The position numbers and the translations under genes are program-made. Of a stretch of DNA of 33,702 bases, positions 15,505 to 24,436 are shown in pieces. The DNA is from an uncultured Collinsella sp. Lineage in GTDB: Bacteria; Actinomycetota; Coriobacteriia; Coriobacteriales; Coriobacteriaceae. The stretch covers positions 1-33,702 of the forward strand of contig CAAFGG010000009.1 in assembly GCA_900762325.1 (NCBI GenBank), given 5' to 3'. Numbering within the stretch: the first letter of the stretch is position 1; each line of letters begins with the position of its first letter. A model generated the notes under the pieces. That model did no database searches, had not been told where the DNA came from, and saw only the letters and a program-made list of their open reading frames with translations.

Positions 15505-15634
15505 TTTCGGAAGTGCGGGGAAAATCTCGGGAGGCTCGACCAGACCGCTGTTTTACCAACAATTTATCAGGGGTTTTGTTGTCAAAAATGGGCTTGTGGT
15601 CGGCGGTATTCGATTTTTCCCCGCACTTCCGAAA
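15505..15634. repeat. 130-bp inverted-repeat element
   Basis: Arms 15505-15524 and 15615-15634 are perfect 20-nt inverted copies. The interior is itself imperfectly palindromic (GACCAGACC...TGGTC, then CAACAA/TTGTTG around 15560-15580), so the whole unit folds into one long hairpin. It contains no gene and lies between the convergent alpha/beta hydrolase and DUF362 genes. Confidence 0.6.
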
Positions 15635-15670
15635 AACCGCCTGCGAGCGCTGCGCTCGCAGGCGGTTTTT
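15632..15670. terminator. Bidirectional Rho-independent terminator
   Basis: A 14-bp GC stem (15637-15650 with 15652-15665) is flanked by A5 and T5, so it works in either direction between the convergent hydrolase (plus) and DUF362 (minus) genes. Confidence 0.88.
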
Positions 15671-15717
15671 ACTTGCATTGCGCTACAGAAGCGCGCGATT
15701 TGTCCAATAGCCTAGCG

Positions 15718-16923
15718 CTACTTGACCTCGATGAGCTCGTACTCGCTCGTGCCCAGGCCGATCTTCTCGGCGTGCGCGATGCAGGAGCGCCAGTCGGTGT
15801 CGGGATGCGTGATGCAGAAGGGATCCTTGGCCTGCTCACCCTCCAGATGCTCGTGATTGTGCTCCATCTTGGCGGCGCTGTCGGTGAGCTCGGTGTTGGG
15901 CAGCGGCTCGGATGCCATGACGGCATCGGCGCAGGCCTGGTCGATGGCGACCGGATCGAAGCTCGCGAACATGCCGATGTCGTTGACGATGGGCGTGTCG
16001 TTTTCGGGATGGCAATCGCAGTTGGGGCTGATATCCATGGCGAGCGAGATATGGAAGCTCGGACGGCCGTCGACGATAGCCTTGGTGTACTCGGCGATCT
16101 TATAGTTGAGCACGTCGGCCGCGGCGTCATAATCAGGCTTGATGCAATCCTGATTGCACGCCGCAATGCAGCGTCCGCAGCCCACGCAGCGATCGTGGTC
16201 GATGGCGGCGACATGGACCGTGCGGGTGCTGCCGTTGGCAAGCTCGCGCTCACGCGTACCGTCAAACGAGATGGCGTTGTGCGCGCAGATCTTCTCGCAG
16301 GCATGGCAACCTACGCAGTTGGCGGTATCGACGCTCGGCTTGCCGGCGGCATGCTGCTCCATCTTGCCGGCGCGGCTGCCGCCGCCCATACCCAGATTCT
16401 TCATGGCGCCGCCAAAACCAGCTTGCTCATGGCCCTTAAAGTGGGTGAGGCTGATCACGATATCGGCATCCATGAGTGCCTGGCCGATCTTGGCCTCGTG
16501 CACGTACTCGCCGCCCTCGACCGGAACGAGCGCCTCGTCGGTGCCCTTGAGGCCGTCGGCGATAATAATCTGGCAGCCCGTGGCATACGGGGTAAAGCCG
16601 TTCTGATAGGCGGTGTCGATGTGCTCGAGCGCGTTTTTGCGGCTGCCGACGTAGAGCGTGTTGCAGTCGGTGAGGAAGGGCTTGCCGCCCAGCTCCTTGA
16701 CGACGTCCGCGACGGCGCGGGCGTAGTTGGGGCGCAAAAAGCTTAGGTTGCCCAGCTCGCCAAAGTGAATCTTGATGGCGACGAACTTGTTCTCAAAGTC
16801 GATCTGCTCAATGCCGGCGCGGCGAATGAGGCGCTTAAGCTTGTCGAGCTGGCTCTCGCGAGCATGCGTGCGCAGGTTGGTGAAGTACACCTTGGCGGGT
16901 GCGGCGGGTGCAGTTGCGGTCAT
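15718..16923 (-). CDS. DUF362 protein with two 4Fe-4S clusters
   Basis: A 401-residue cytoplasmic iron-sulfur protein. DUF362 sequence surrounds an internal ferredoxin module: cysteines 203, 206, 209, 213 (CVGCHACEKIC) and 246, 249, 252, 256 (CVGCGRCIAAC) match two 4Fe-4S sites, with an extra C260. The stretch THFKGHEQAGFGGAMKNLGM (160-179) is typical of DUF362. Such proteins are common in anaerobes and are thought to move electrons or bind an unidentified substrate; no reaction is assigned. The ATG has GAGGGG eight bases upstream. It stands alone, with REP sequence downstream of its promoter region and a bidirectional terminator after it. Confidence 0.85.
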   Translation of the reverse strand: MTATAPAAPAKVYFTNLRTHARESQLDKLKRLIRRAGIEQIDFENKFVAIKIHFGELGNLSFLRPNYARAVADVVKELGGKPFLTDCNTLYVGSRKNALEHIDTAYQNGFTPYATGCQIIIADGLKGTDEALVPVEGGEYVHEAKIGQALMDADIVISLTHFKGHEQAGFGGAMKNLGMGGGSRAGKMEQHAAGKPSVDTANCVGCHACEKICAHNAISFDGTRERELANGSTRTVHVAAIDHDRCVGCGRCIAACNQDCIKPDYDAAADVLNYKIAEYTKAIVDGRPSFHISLAMDISPNCDCHPENDTPIVNDIGMFASFDPVAIDQACADAVMASEPLPNTELTDSAAKMEHNHEHLEGEQAKDPFCITHPDTDWRSCIAHAEKIGLGTSEYELIEVK

Positions 16924-17014
16924 AGATCTATCCCCTCGGTCTATATGGCGTTACAGACATAAGAGGATGGTACCCGTTGGAGTAGGGTCAAAGTCAAGCG
17001 CGGCGGCGGGCCAC

Positions 17015-17171
17015 CCGGCAGTTAGGGACGTTCCTCTCCTGCCGGCAGTTGGGGACAGTCCTTGCCAACCCTACCGGCGAGGCGGCGAGTCGGCAAAGAC
17101 CGTCCCCGATGACTAGTCATTTAAGTCTGTCCCCAATGACCGCTTTTGGTCATTTAAGCCTGTCCCCAATG
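17015..17171. repeat. REP-like palindrome cluster 1
   Basis: It contains a CCGGCAG/CTGCCGG dyad (17015-17045) and a 67-nt imperfect palindrome (17052-17118) also present at 20810-20876. Two 23-nt direct repeats, 17116-17138 and 17149-17171, differ at one base. Recurrent words are GGGGACAGTCC, GGGACGTTCC, TTTAAGTCTGTCCCC and GACTAGTC. The style is that of REP sequences mobilised by RAYT transposases, none of which is encoded here. It fills the 284-bp gap between the DUF362 and FtsX-type genes. Confidence 0.7.
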
Positions 17172-17207
17172 GCCAGAGCTCTTCTGCCGATCTGGCCATG
17201 AGCCCTC

Positions 17208-19874
17208 CTATTCCTGGACCTTGAGCGCCTCGGCGAGGCTGACGCGCCTGATGGAGCGCGTGTGCAGGAGCGCCACGACCAAGTAGGTCGCAAAGCCGAC
17301 GCCGACACATGCCGCCATGGACCAAGCGGGCACGTAGATCTCGATATTGCCGTTGTAGGCGAGCAGCATCGAGCGGAAGATGGCCGTAAGCGAGCCGATA
17401 ATCACGGGCAGGCTCAGCACGAGCGATGTCGCCACGCACAACGTGATCGAGCGGATGTACAGGTGCGAGATCTCGCCGTCGCGATAGCCAAAGACCTTCA
17501 TGTAGCTAATCGAGCGGGCGCTGTGGTCAATGACAGCCTTGGTCAACAGGTACATAAACAGCAGGAAGATGAACACCGCGAGCCCGACCATCATGCCGAT
17601 CATGTCGCTCATCATGCCGATAAACTGGTCGCCCACGGCGCGCATGTCGTCGGGTGTGGTGTCGCCGGCAAAGTAACGTGCGTCGAGGTCGAGTTTCTCG
17701 TCGCTCACATAACCGTTAAAGTAGGCGGCGTCGTTGCCGAACAGCTCGTTAAAGTCATCGATGTTCATGTAGATATTCATGTCCGACTTGGAGCCCCAGG
17801 TGCAGTCCTTGCCCGCGTACTCCAGTGAATAGTCCTTGCCCTCATACTTGTCGCGGAGCGTGACCTTCTGCCCCTCGCTCCAGCCAAACTTGTCGAGCAG
17901 GCCGTCGCCAAAGACGACGCGGCCGTCGCCCACATCGAGGTCCTTCCAGTAGCGCGAATCGGGCGAGACGCCGTAGACGGAAATCGTCTCCTGCCCATTT
18001 CCGTCGCCGCGGTCATATTGCAGCTGGTAAACGGCATATTTCTCGGCCTGTGCAATCTTCGCCGCACCGTTGTCCGTCGTATTGACGGGATGAACGTCGT
18101 CGTTGTCGGTATCGATCTTAGAGGCCTTTTCGATCAGATCGATGGTCTCGTCGCGATCGCAGCCAAGCGCATCGGCAAGATCGTCGAGGCGTGCATAGAG
18201 AGCATCCTTCTTATCCTGAACTGTTACGAGTGCGTCCTGCGCTGCAGTCAGGCTCTCGGCAGACGGAGAGTTGGTCGCGGCATCGGCGGCCATCTGCGCG
18301 GCATCGACCGCGTCATCAAGCTCGTCATCCGCATCCTGGGCGGCAGAGAGCAACGCGCCATCCACCGACTGCAAGCGCTCGAGCGCCGACCACTGCTCGC
18401 GCTCCTCGGCGGTGCCTTCAAGCTCCAGCGGCGCCTTGAGCGTGTACTGGTGCTCGGCGACAAGGCTTGTCTCCAGATTGTCCGCGTAGTGCGTCATCGT
18501 GGGCAGAATCGCCAGGCCAAAGAGCAGCAGTAGCGACGCAAACGCGATGCCCACGAAGAGCGTGGCGAAGTTGCCCAGGTTGCGTAGGAAGATGCGCAGG
18601 CGGAAGCGCGAGACGAAACCCATGCGCTCCGGTAGCTGAAAACCGCGCTTGGTGCCCGACTTGCCACCAGCCTCGTGACGAAGGAACTGCAGCGGCGTCT
18701 TTCCCATCTTGCGGAGCAGGCCCACCAACGTAATGAGGATGAGCGCGGAGGCGGGAACCACGGCGCACTTTACAAAGATCTCCCAGCTCCAGTACACCTG
18801 GAAGGGCGGCAGGCTGTACGAGCCGTAATAGAGGCCGCGCATGGGCTCTGTAAAGAACGCGACGCCGAGCGCGGTGCCCAAAAGCGCCGCGAGCACGCCC
18901 ACGATGGCGGGAAGCGCAAGGTAGTGCAGCACGATCTCGCGACGGCGATAGCCGCTGGCGAGCAGCGTGCCGATAATGGCGCTCTCCTCCTCGATGGTGG
19001 CGTCGGTAAGGACCACAAAAACAAACGCCATAATCACGATGATGATGTCGAGCAACGTCGTCCACATCATAGAGTCGCCGTCCACATCGTCGCGCGCATA
19101 GCCAATGCCCTGGTTAGAGTCTGCATCGGTCAGGTCGTCCACGCGCGCATCGGCATCCGTCAGCGCCTCGACCATATCCTGCTCGGCATCGATACGGTCC
19201 GCGGTGGAGAGGTCGCGGTCGTTAAAAGTAAAGGAGTAGGTGTAGGCGGGCGCGCCGCCGGCGTCCTCGAGCGCGGCAAAGCCGGCGTCGGTGACCTCGG
19301 CCACGCCATAGGTGATGGTGTTCACCGTAAAGTCCGAGTTGTTGAGGAACAGCGCCTGGTTATCGGGCTGCGTCATGATGCCGCAGATGGTGTAGGTGCG
19401 GCCCTCGAGCTTAACCTTATCGCCCACGGCGAGGTCGTTGTTGGTGGCAAAGACGCGGTCGATAGCCACCTCATCGTCCGCCCTGGGCTGCCTGCCTTCG
19501 CAGTAGGACGCGATATCGACCTTGGTACGGTGCGCGTAGGTGCGCAGCGTGCGCTTGGTGCCGTCGTCGCCGGACGCCTTTTTGATGATGGCGTCGATGG
19601 AGAAGTTCTTGTAGAGCGTGACGCCGCCGACGTCCTCGGCCGCGTCCTCGGCGGCTTTGAGCTGGTCGTCGGTCGCCTCGAACGCCGTGGTCAGGCGACC
19701 GTCCTCGATCGTGTACTCGTCGCGCATGTCGTCGATAAGGCAGCCGATAGAATGTGCTGCGAGCAAAAAGCCCGACGTGAGGGCGATACTTCCGCACATA
19801 AGCAGAAAGATGCCCAGGTACTTGCCGATATTACGGCGCAGCTCGCGGGGGAGTCGTTTTGCGAGAGGTGACAT
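17208..19874 (-). CDS. FtsX-like ABC transporter permease
   Basis: An 888-residue permease with an N-terminal membrane helix (about 16-36), a large extracytoplasmic MacB-like region (to about 275), a first FtsX domain with several helices (about 280-400) and another helix group at about 425-450. A second extracytoplasmic region includes an Asp/Ala-rich predicted coiled coil (about 500-600), and a C-terminal FtsX domain (about 760-885) completes it. This double-FtsX layout is typical of single-polypeptide permeases paired with a LolD/MacB-type ATPase, which act by mechanotransmission on lipids, peptides or antimicrobials rather than by classic transport. ATG 19874 follows the ATPase stop by 8 bp. 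The cargo is unknown. Confidence 0.88.
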   Translation of the reverse strand: MSPLAKRLPRELRRNIGKYLGIFLLMCGSIALTSGFLLAAHSIGCLIDDMRDEYTIEDGRLTTAFEATDDQLKAAEDAAEDVGGVTLYKNFSIDAIIKKASGDDGTKRTLRTYAHRTKVDIASYCEGRQPRADDEVAIDRVFATNNDLAVGDKVKLEGRTYTICGIMTQPDNQALFLNNSDFTVNTITYGVAEVTDAGFAALEDAGGAPAYTYSFTFNDRDLSTADRIDAEQDMVEALTDADARVDDLTDADSNQGIGYARDDVDGDSMMWTTLLDIIIVIMAFVFVVLTDATIEEESAIIGTLLASGYRRREIVLHYLALPAIVGVLAALLGTALGVAFFTEPMRGLYYGSYSLPPFQVYWSWEIFVKCAVVPASALILITLVGLLRKMGKTPLQFLRHEAGGKSGTKRGFQLPERMGFVSRFRLRIFLRNLGNFATLFVGIAFASLLLLFGLAILPTMTHYADNLETSLVAEHQYTLKAPLELEGTAEEREQWSALERLQSVDGALLSAAQDADDELDDAVDAAQMAADAATNSPSAESLTAAQDALVTVQDKKDALYARLDDLADALGCDRDETIDLIEKASKIDTDNDDVHPVNTTDNGAAKIAQAEKYAVYQLQYDRGDGNGQETISVYGVSPDSRYWKDLDVGDGRVVFGDGLLDKFGWSEGQKVTLRDKYEGKDYSLEYAGKDCTWGSKSDMNIYMNIDDFNELFGNDAAYFNGYVSDEKLDLDARYFAGDTTPDDMRAVGDQFIGMMSDMIGMMVGLAVFIFLLFMYLLTKAVIDHSARSISYMKVFGYRDGEISHLYIRSITLCVATSLVLSLPVIIGSLTAIFRSMLLAYNGNIEIYVPAWSMAACVGVGFATYLVVALLHTRSIRRVSLAEALKVQE

Positions 19875-19882
19875 GGCGCCGC

Positions 19883-20596
19883 CTACCAATCGAGCTCGGC
19901 GGCCGCGACGGGCTCCGGGTTGAGCTCGTCCTCGACGATGCGACCGTCGCGCAGGCGCAGCACGCGGTTGGCCATGTGGGCGATGGCGGCGTTATGGGTA
20001 ACGATGATGATGGTGCAGCCGTAGGTGCGATTGACGTCCTCCATGAGCTGCAGGATTTCCTTGGATGTCTTGTAATCGAGTGCGCCCGTGGGCTCGTCGC
20101 ACAGCAGCAGGCCCGGGTTTTTGACGAGCGCACGGCCGATGGCACAGCGCTGCTGCTGGCCGCCCGAGACCTGGCGCGGGAACTTGTTGCGGTGCTCGTA
20201 GAGGCCCAGCGAGCGCAGCAGGTCGTCGACATTGAGCGGGTTTTTGGACAGGTGCGCCGTGACTTCGATGTTTTCCTTGATGGTGAGGTCGGGCACTAGG
20301 TTGTAGAACTGGAAGACAAAGCCCAGCTCGCGGCGGCGATACTCGCCCAGGTCGGCGGGCTTGAGCGTCGTCAGGTCGCAGCCGTCCACCATGATGGAGC
20401 CGCCGTCGGCGTCCTCCAGGCCGCCGATGAGATTGAGAAACGTCGACTTGCCCGAGCCCGAAGGCCCCAGCATGACGCAGATCTCGCCGCGGTTGATAGA
20501 CGTGTCGATGCCGTCGAGCACCGTCAGGCGCGCATCGCCGTCGCCGTAGTGTTTTTTGAGGTCCTTAACCTGGACGTAGGCTTGCTTCGTCGCCAT
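19883..20596 (-). CDS. ABC transporter ATPase, LolD/MacB type
   Basis: A 237-residue nucleotide-binding protein with all motifs: Walker A GPSGSGKST, signature VSGGQQQR, Walker B LLLCDEPTGALD and switch His in IIIVTHNAAIA. The PTGALD form and FQFYNLVPDLTIKENIEV segment are typical of ATPases serving FtsX/MacB-type permeases. ATG 20596 has GGGGGA six bases upstream; an in-frame ATG four codons earlier would leave no room for it. It is the first gene of a two-gene operon with the permease. A possible promoter overlapped by a symmetric dyad lies at 20637-20665. Confidence 0.92.
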   Translation of the reverse strand: MATKQAYVQVKDLKKHYGDGDARLTVLDGIDTSINRGEICVMLGPSGSGKSTFLNLIGGLEDADGGSIMVDGCDLTTLKPADLGEYRRRELGFVFQFYNLVPDLTIKENIEVTAHLSKNPLNVDDLLRSLGLYEHRNKFPRQVSGGQQQRCAIGRALVKNPGLLLCDEPTGALDYKTSKEILQLMEDVNRTYGCTIIIVTHNAAIAHMANRVLRLRDGRIVEDELNPEPVAAAELDW

Positions 20597-20636
20597 ACTA
20601 TCCCCCATTGTTAGCCTTCTGCTACTTTTCTAGGCT

Positions 20637-20665
20637 AATAGTAAACCCGGGCGAACTATTTTTAA
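20637..20665 (-). promoter_or_regulatory. Candidate promoter/operator of the FtsX-type exporter operon
   Basis: A 24-bp dyad (20637-20660) has outer arms AATAGT/ACTATT and a central CCCGGG, each separated by three bases. It overlaps a possible minus-strand promoter, TTAAAA (20660-20665), 16 bp, TACTAT (20638-20643). The predicted leader is about 35 nt. Confidence 0.4.
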
Positions 20666-20695
20666 GCGACGTGCACGGCTTTTTTCCAACCTACT

Positions 20696-20897
20696 CATTG
20701 GGGACAGACTTAAATGAGTGAAATCGCTCATTTAAGTCTGTCCCCAATGAATGCCGGGACTGTCCCCAAGTGCCGGCAGGAAAGGAACGTCCCCAAGTGC
20801 CGACATATTGGGACAGTCCTTGCCAGCCCGGCCGGCGAGCCGGCGAATCGGCAAAGACTGTCCCCGATGACTAGTCGTTTAAGAACGTCCCCAAGTG
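20696..20897. repeat. REP-like palindrome cluster 2
   Basis: It begins with a perfect 23-bp inverted repeat (20696-20718 with 20727-20749; 8-nt loop). GTCCCCAAGTGCCG-type units follow, then the 67-nt palindrome 20810-20876 shared with cluster 1, and finally GAACGTCCCCAAGTG. It fills the gap between the LolD-like ATPase promoter and the stop of the ABC-2 permease gene and has no coding content. Confidence 0.7.
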
Positions 20898-20908
20898 ACG
20901 GGTTGTGG

Positions 20909-22114
20909 TTAGGCGTGGGATTTGGCGCGAGTGAGGGCCAGGCCTACGGCGGCGATGGCGGCGGCGAAGAGCACCGTGACGCCTAGGTCGCAGGCGATGT
21001 CGCCCAGCACGGTGGACGTCAGGTCCGCGGCGAGCGCCTTGCCGATCGCGTCGTTCACCCAATACGTCGGCACAAAGTGCGCCACCGTCTGCACGGCCGA
21101 ACCCATCAGCGACAGCGGCATCCAGGCGCCGCCCAAAAACGTCATGAGCAAGCCGAGCAGGTTGCCCACACCGTTGAGCAGCTCCTCGCGCGCGCCCAGG
21201 CTCGACAGCGTAAAGCCAACGGCCAGCGGCGTGCACGCCAGGGCAAACGTTGCCGCCAGCGCCAGGCACACGCGACCCACGCCGACCTCGGCAACCGCGC
21301 TGGCAAAGCCCACGACGCCCATCATGCTCGACACGAGCCAGATGCAGACGGTGAGCACGGCGGCGGCCGCGAACACAGCGAGCGAACGCTGGCGCTCAGA
21401 GACCGGGCTGGCATCCATGCGGCGCACGCGCTCGGGCTCGTTCATGCCCGAAAACACCAGTCCTACCGACACGATGACCGACGAGATGATCGCGTACGCG
21501 CCAAAGTTGAAGTACGACTCGAGCGTGGTAGCAGCAGTCGAGTCGACCTTGACCTGCTCGATCTGGACCTCCGCGCGCTTTGCGGCCGCGTGCTCGGCGG
21601 CCCTTGCGACGTCGCCGTTGGAGGCAGCGGGTTCAAGCGCCGCCGCGGCGCCCGCGAGCGAGATCCAGCGCGAGGCCTCGGCAGACGAAAGCGCAGCCGC
21701 CATGGTGCCAGCGCCGTAGGTCACATCGAGCTTGGGCAGGGCCTCCCCCGCACGGGCGGCTGCAACAAGATCGTCCTCAAACCCCTCCGGGATAAAGAAC
21801 ACGCAATCGGCACTGCCCTTGGCGCTGTTGCTCTTGGAGAGCGCATCGGCAAGGTCGTACGCGTCGTCGCCGATGCCCGTGACCAGGTCAAAGCGTGAGC
21901 CCAGGTGCTTGGTAAGCGCCCGCGAAAGGTCGCTATTGTCGCGGTCGACCACGATCACGTTGGTGTCGTAGGGCTTGTACTCGGTAAGCTGCGACGAGTT
22001 CCAGCTCACCGAAGCCGCGATGAATACGCCCATGAGCGAGATGAACACCGTATAGACGAGCAGGTAGAACGGGTGCGCCAGCGCCATGCGAAGCGCAGTC
22101 TTAAAGGTGCTCAT
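20909..22114 (-). CDS. ABC-2 type permease (second subunit)
   Basis: A 401-residue membrane protein of the ABC-2/YhgE-like type: one N-terminal helix (about 15-38), an extracytoplasmic domain of about 170 residues, then five to six helices (about 205-400). ATG 22114 has AAGGAG five bases upstream and lies within the 3' end of the preceding permease gene, a 14-bp overlap, so the two are translationally coupled. With its partner it should form the membrane channel of the exporter energised by the ATPase at 23298. The substrate (drug, lipid or peptide) is not evident. Confidence 0.85.
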   Translation of the reverse strand: MSTFKTALRMALAHPFYLLVYTVFISLMGVFIAASVSWNSSQLTEYKPYDTNVIVVDRDNSDLSRALTKHLGSRFDLVTGIGDDAYDLADALSKSNSAKGSADCVFFIPEGFEDDLVAAARAGEALPKLDVTYGAGTMAAALSSAEASRWISLAGAAAALEPAASNGDVARAAEHAAAKRAEVQIEQVKVDSTAATTLESYFNFGAYAIISSVIVSVGLVFSGMNEPERVRRMDASPVSERQRSLAVFAAAAVLTVCIWLVSSMMGVVGFASAVAEVGVGRVCLALAATFALACTPLAVGFTLSSLGAREELLNGVGNLLGLLMTFLGGAWMPLSLMGSAVQTVAHFVPTYWVNDAIGKALAADLTSTVLGDIACDLGVTVLFAAAIAAVGLALTRAKSHA

Positions 22115-23288
22115 AGCGGCTCCTTCCAAAGATCAGCGTAGCGGCGGCGACAAACACCAGGGCCATCAGGACGAGCGCGCCGGCGCGAACAGCGAAGGGC
22201 CCCAGGTCCTCAAAGAAATACAGGCGATTGAACATGTCGCAGATGAGCTTGACGGGGTTGAGCCAGCACTCGACCGGACAAGCGCGGGCGACGTCGTCGG
22301 CAAGCGCCATCGCCGGCTCGCCGTAGAGGCCGGCGAACAAAGCGCACGTGGTGGCAAAGCCCGTGAGGATGCCCGACTTGGATGCCTTGCCGCCCTTAAC
22401 GGGAAGCGTGCCCACAAAAAGCCCCAGGCCCGTGGCGGCAAGCGCGGAAGCAGCGCCGCCCAGCAGGCACAACCCCTCGCGCCCGCCAAAGTCGACGCCC
22501 ACGACCAGGCGCACGTAGCCGATCGCAACCGCCATCGATGCAAAGGAAACCAGCCACGAGCCGACAAAAATGCCGGCCAGCGACGCCGTCTTGGAAAGAC
22601 CGCCCACGCAGCGGCGCGCGCCGAGGCCGGACAGATTGGGCTGCAAATCGACGACGCTCAAGGCGGCAAACTCGGCAGACATCATCGCGACCAGGCCAAA
22701 AAGCGCGTAATAGTAGATGACCGTGCCATCGGGCGTGGCACGAGTCAGGCTCACGCGGCGGGTTCCGCCCTCGAGCGACAGGGCGCGCGCAACCGTCGCC
22801 GGATCGGCGAGCGCCGTCGGGTTGTCCTGGGCAATCTGGGACATGAGCTCGGCATTTTGCGTATACGAGCTTGCCACCGTTTCAAGGATGCTGCGGTCGG
22901 TAAGCACCGACGAGGCGCGCGAGCTGTCGTAACTCGATAGCAGCGTGAGCCTGGGCGTGCCCGCGGCATCAACCGTATAGATGCCCGCGACCTCGCCGGC
23001 CTTGAGCGCTTTGCGCGCGGCAGCCAAGTCTTCGTACTCGCTCACATCGAGCAGCTGATCGTCGCCTGCCTTGGCAAGCGAAGCTGCCACATCCTTAAAG
23101 GTCGAGGCATTCCAGCCCTCGTCCGCCACGACGGCAACCGGCACCGGGTCGACCGTGCCGTCGGAGCTGAGGTCCGCAAACATAAACATGAACATCGTGG
23201 AAAGCGCGATAGGAAAGAGAGCGCCCCAGACCCACGTGCTCGGCCGGCGCAGCAACGTCTTGACTGTGGTGATGATGGTGTTGAACAT
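22101..23288 (-). CDS. ABC-2 type permease (first subunit)
   Basis: A 395-residue homologue of the downstream permease with the same plan: an N-terminal helix (about 19-40), an extracytoplasmic domain starting VPVAVVADEGWNASTF, and a C-terminal helix bundle (about 195-390). It starts 9 bp after the ATPase stop, with GGGGGCGG just before the ATG, and overlaps the second permease by 14 bp. The order ATPase, permease, permease next to a divergent two-component system is typical of exporters induced by envelope stress or antimicrobials; which applies here is inference. Confidence 0.86.
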   Translation of the reverse strand: MFNTIITTVKTLLRRPSTWVWGALFPIALSTMFMFMFADLSSDGTVDPVPVAVVADEGWNASTFKDVAASLAKAGDDQLLDVSEYEDLAAARKALKAGEVAGIYTVDAAGTPRLTLLSSYDSSRASSVLTDRSILETVASSYTQNAELMSQIAQDNPTALADPATVARALSLEGGTRRVSLTRATPDGTVIYYYALFGLVAMMSAEFAALSVVDLQPNLSGLGARRCVGGLSKTASLAGIFVGSWLVSFASMAVAIGYVRLVVGVDFGGREGLCLLGGAASALAATGLGLFVGTLPVKGGKASKSGILTGFATTCALFAGLYGEPAMALADDVARACPVECWLNPVKLICDMFNRLYFFEDLGPFAVRAGALVLMALVFVAAATLIFGRSRYEHL

Positions 23289-23297
23289 GGCCGCCCC

Positions 23298-24236
23298 CTA
23301 GTCGCGCAGCTCGCGGCCGGTGATCTCGAGGAACACGTCGTTGAGGGTCGGCGGTTCGGAATAGATGCGGCCGAGCGGCACGTCATGCGAGCGCAGCGCA
23401 TCGAGAATGTCCGTCAGGTTGTGCGGGCTCGCTTCGCACGAAAACGTGAGCTGTCCCGCCGTTGCCGAAAGGTCCAGAACGTGCGGCAGGCTTGCGACGG
23501 CACCGAGCGCCGCACTCGGAACCTCGCCGACCTCGATTACAATCTTCTCGCCCATCTGAATCATGCGCTTGAGCTCGTCGTTAGTGCCCTGCGCCAGCAC
23601 GCGGCCGCCGTCCATGATCATGATGCGGCTGCAGATCTGCTCGACTTCCTCCATGTAATGGCTGGTATACACCACCGTGGCGCCCTCGTCGCGCAGGCGG
23701 CAGATGCCCTCCAGGATGGCGTTGCGGCTTTGCGGGTCGACCGCCACCGTGGGTTCGTCAAAAAAGATGAGCTCGGGCTTGTGCGCGATGCCGCAGGCAA
23801 TGTTGAGACGACGCGCCAGGCCGCCCGAGAGCTTGCCAGGGCGGAACTTGGTAAAGTCGCCCAGGCCGACAAAGTCGATCGCCTCGTCCACCAGCGCGCG
23901 GCGGCGCTTGCGGTCGTTGACGTAGAGACTGCAGAAATAGTCGATGTTCTCGCGCACGGTAAGCTCGTCGAACACCGCCACCTGCTGCGGCACCACACCG
24001 ATGCGGCGCTTGAGGTCGTAGCGGGCGGGCGTCATGCGCTCGCCGAACAGCTCGATGGTGCCCTTGTCGTAGGCGAGCAGCTGCAGGATGCAGTTGATGG
24101 ACGTGGTCTTGCCCGAGCCGTTGGGGCCCAGCAGGCCAAAGATCTCGCCGGGGGCGATACTCAGGTTAAAGTGGTCGAGCGCAATAAGGTCGTCGTAGCG
24201 CTTAACGAGGTTTTCGACGTGGACGATGTCTGTCAT
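23298..24236 (-). CDS. ABC transporter ATPase, DrrA/CcmA-like
   Basis: A 312-residue ATPase with a C-terminal extension typical of DrrA-like exporters. Motifs: Walker A GPNGSGKTT, signature LSGGLARRLNIA, Walker B LIFFDEPTVAVDP and switch His in YTSHYMEEVE. The D-loop reads VAVDP rather than the usual TGLDP, a mild variation. Residues 225-312 form the extra domain (KIVIEVGEVPSAAL...PTLNDVFLEITGREL), the LNDVFLxxTGxxL ending being usual for this class. ATG 24236 is preceded by GAAGGG at about nine bases. It heads a three-gene exporter operon and is divergent from the histidine kinase gene across a 200-bp shared regulatory gap. Confidence 0.92.
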   Translation of the reverse strand: MTDIVHVENLVKRYDDLIALDHFNLSIAPGEIFGLLGPNGSGKTTSINCILQLLAYDKGTIELFGERMTPARYDLKRRIGVVPQQVAVFDELTVRENIDYFCSLYVNDRKRRRALVDEAIDFVGLGDFTKFRPGKLSGGLARRLNIACGIAHKPELIFFDEPTVAVDPQSRNAILEGICRLRDEGATVVYTSHYMEEVEQICSRIMIMDGGRVLAQGTNDELKRMIQMGEKIVIEVGEVPSAALGAVASLPHVLDLSATAGQLTFSCEASPHNLTDILDALRSHDVPLGRIYSEPPTLNDVFLEITGRELRD

Positions 24237-24424
24237 GAGGCGGCCCTTCTGTTGATCGCGGCCCGGTACGATTGCATCATCGCAGGAGCGGGCGGCGCGC
24301 ACCAGTGAGCTTTGTCACGAGTGTGGAGGTCTTGGTCGTACGGCCCGCCGACGCCCCCGCTTTGCCGCGCGGGAGGAATGTCACGGTTGCGCAGGCGGCC
24401 CCCTCCACCACGCGCAGCTTCGCG

Positions 24425-24430
24425 TACAAT
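24425..24430 (+). promoter_or_regulatory. -10 box giving a probable leaderless mRNA for the kinase gene
   Basis: TACAAT ends six bases before the ATG at 24437, so transcription should start at or next to the A of the start codon. No Shine-Dalgarno sequence is present. The rest of the gap (24237-24424) holds GTGA-N6-TCAC (about 24305-24318) and another TGTCAC, possible regulator sites. Confidence 0.55.
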
Positions 24431-24436
24431 ACCCGT

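Noticed and set aside
17015..17171. CRISPR array
   Set aside because: The repeats are palindromic, irregularly spaced and overlapping, with no constant-length spacers and no cas genes.
24272..24436. A longer N-terminus for the histidine kinase
   Set aside because: It would be translated from the divergent promoter region and lacks membrane or family similarity; the -10 box lies after it.
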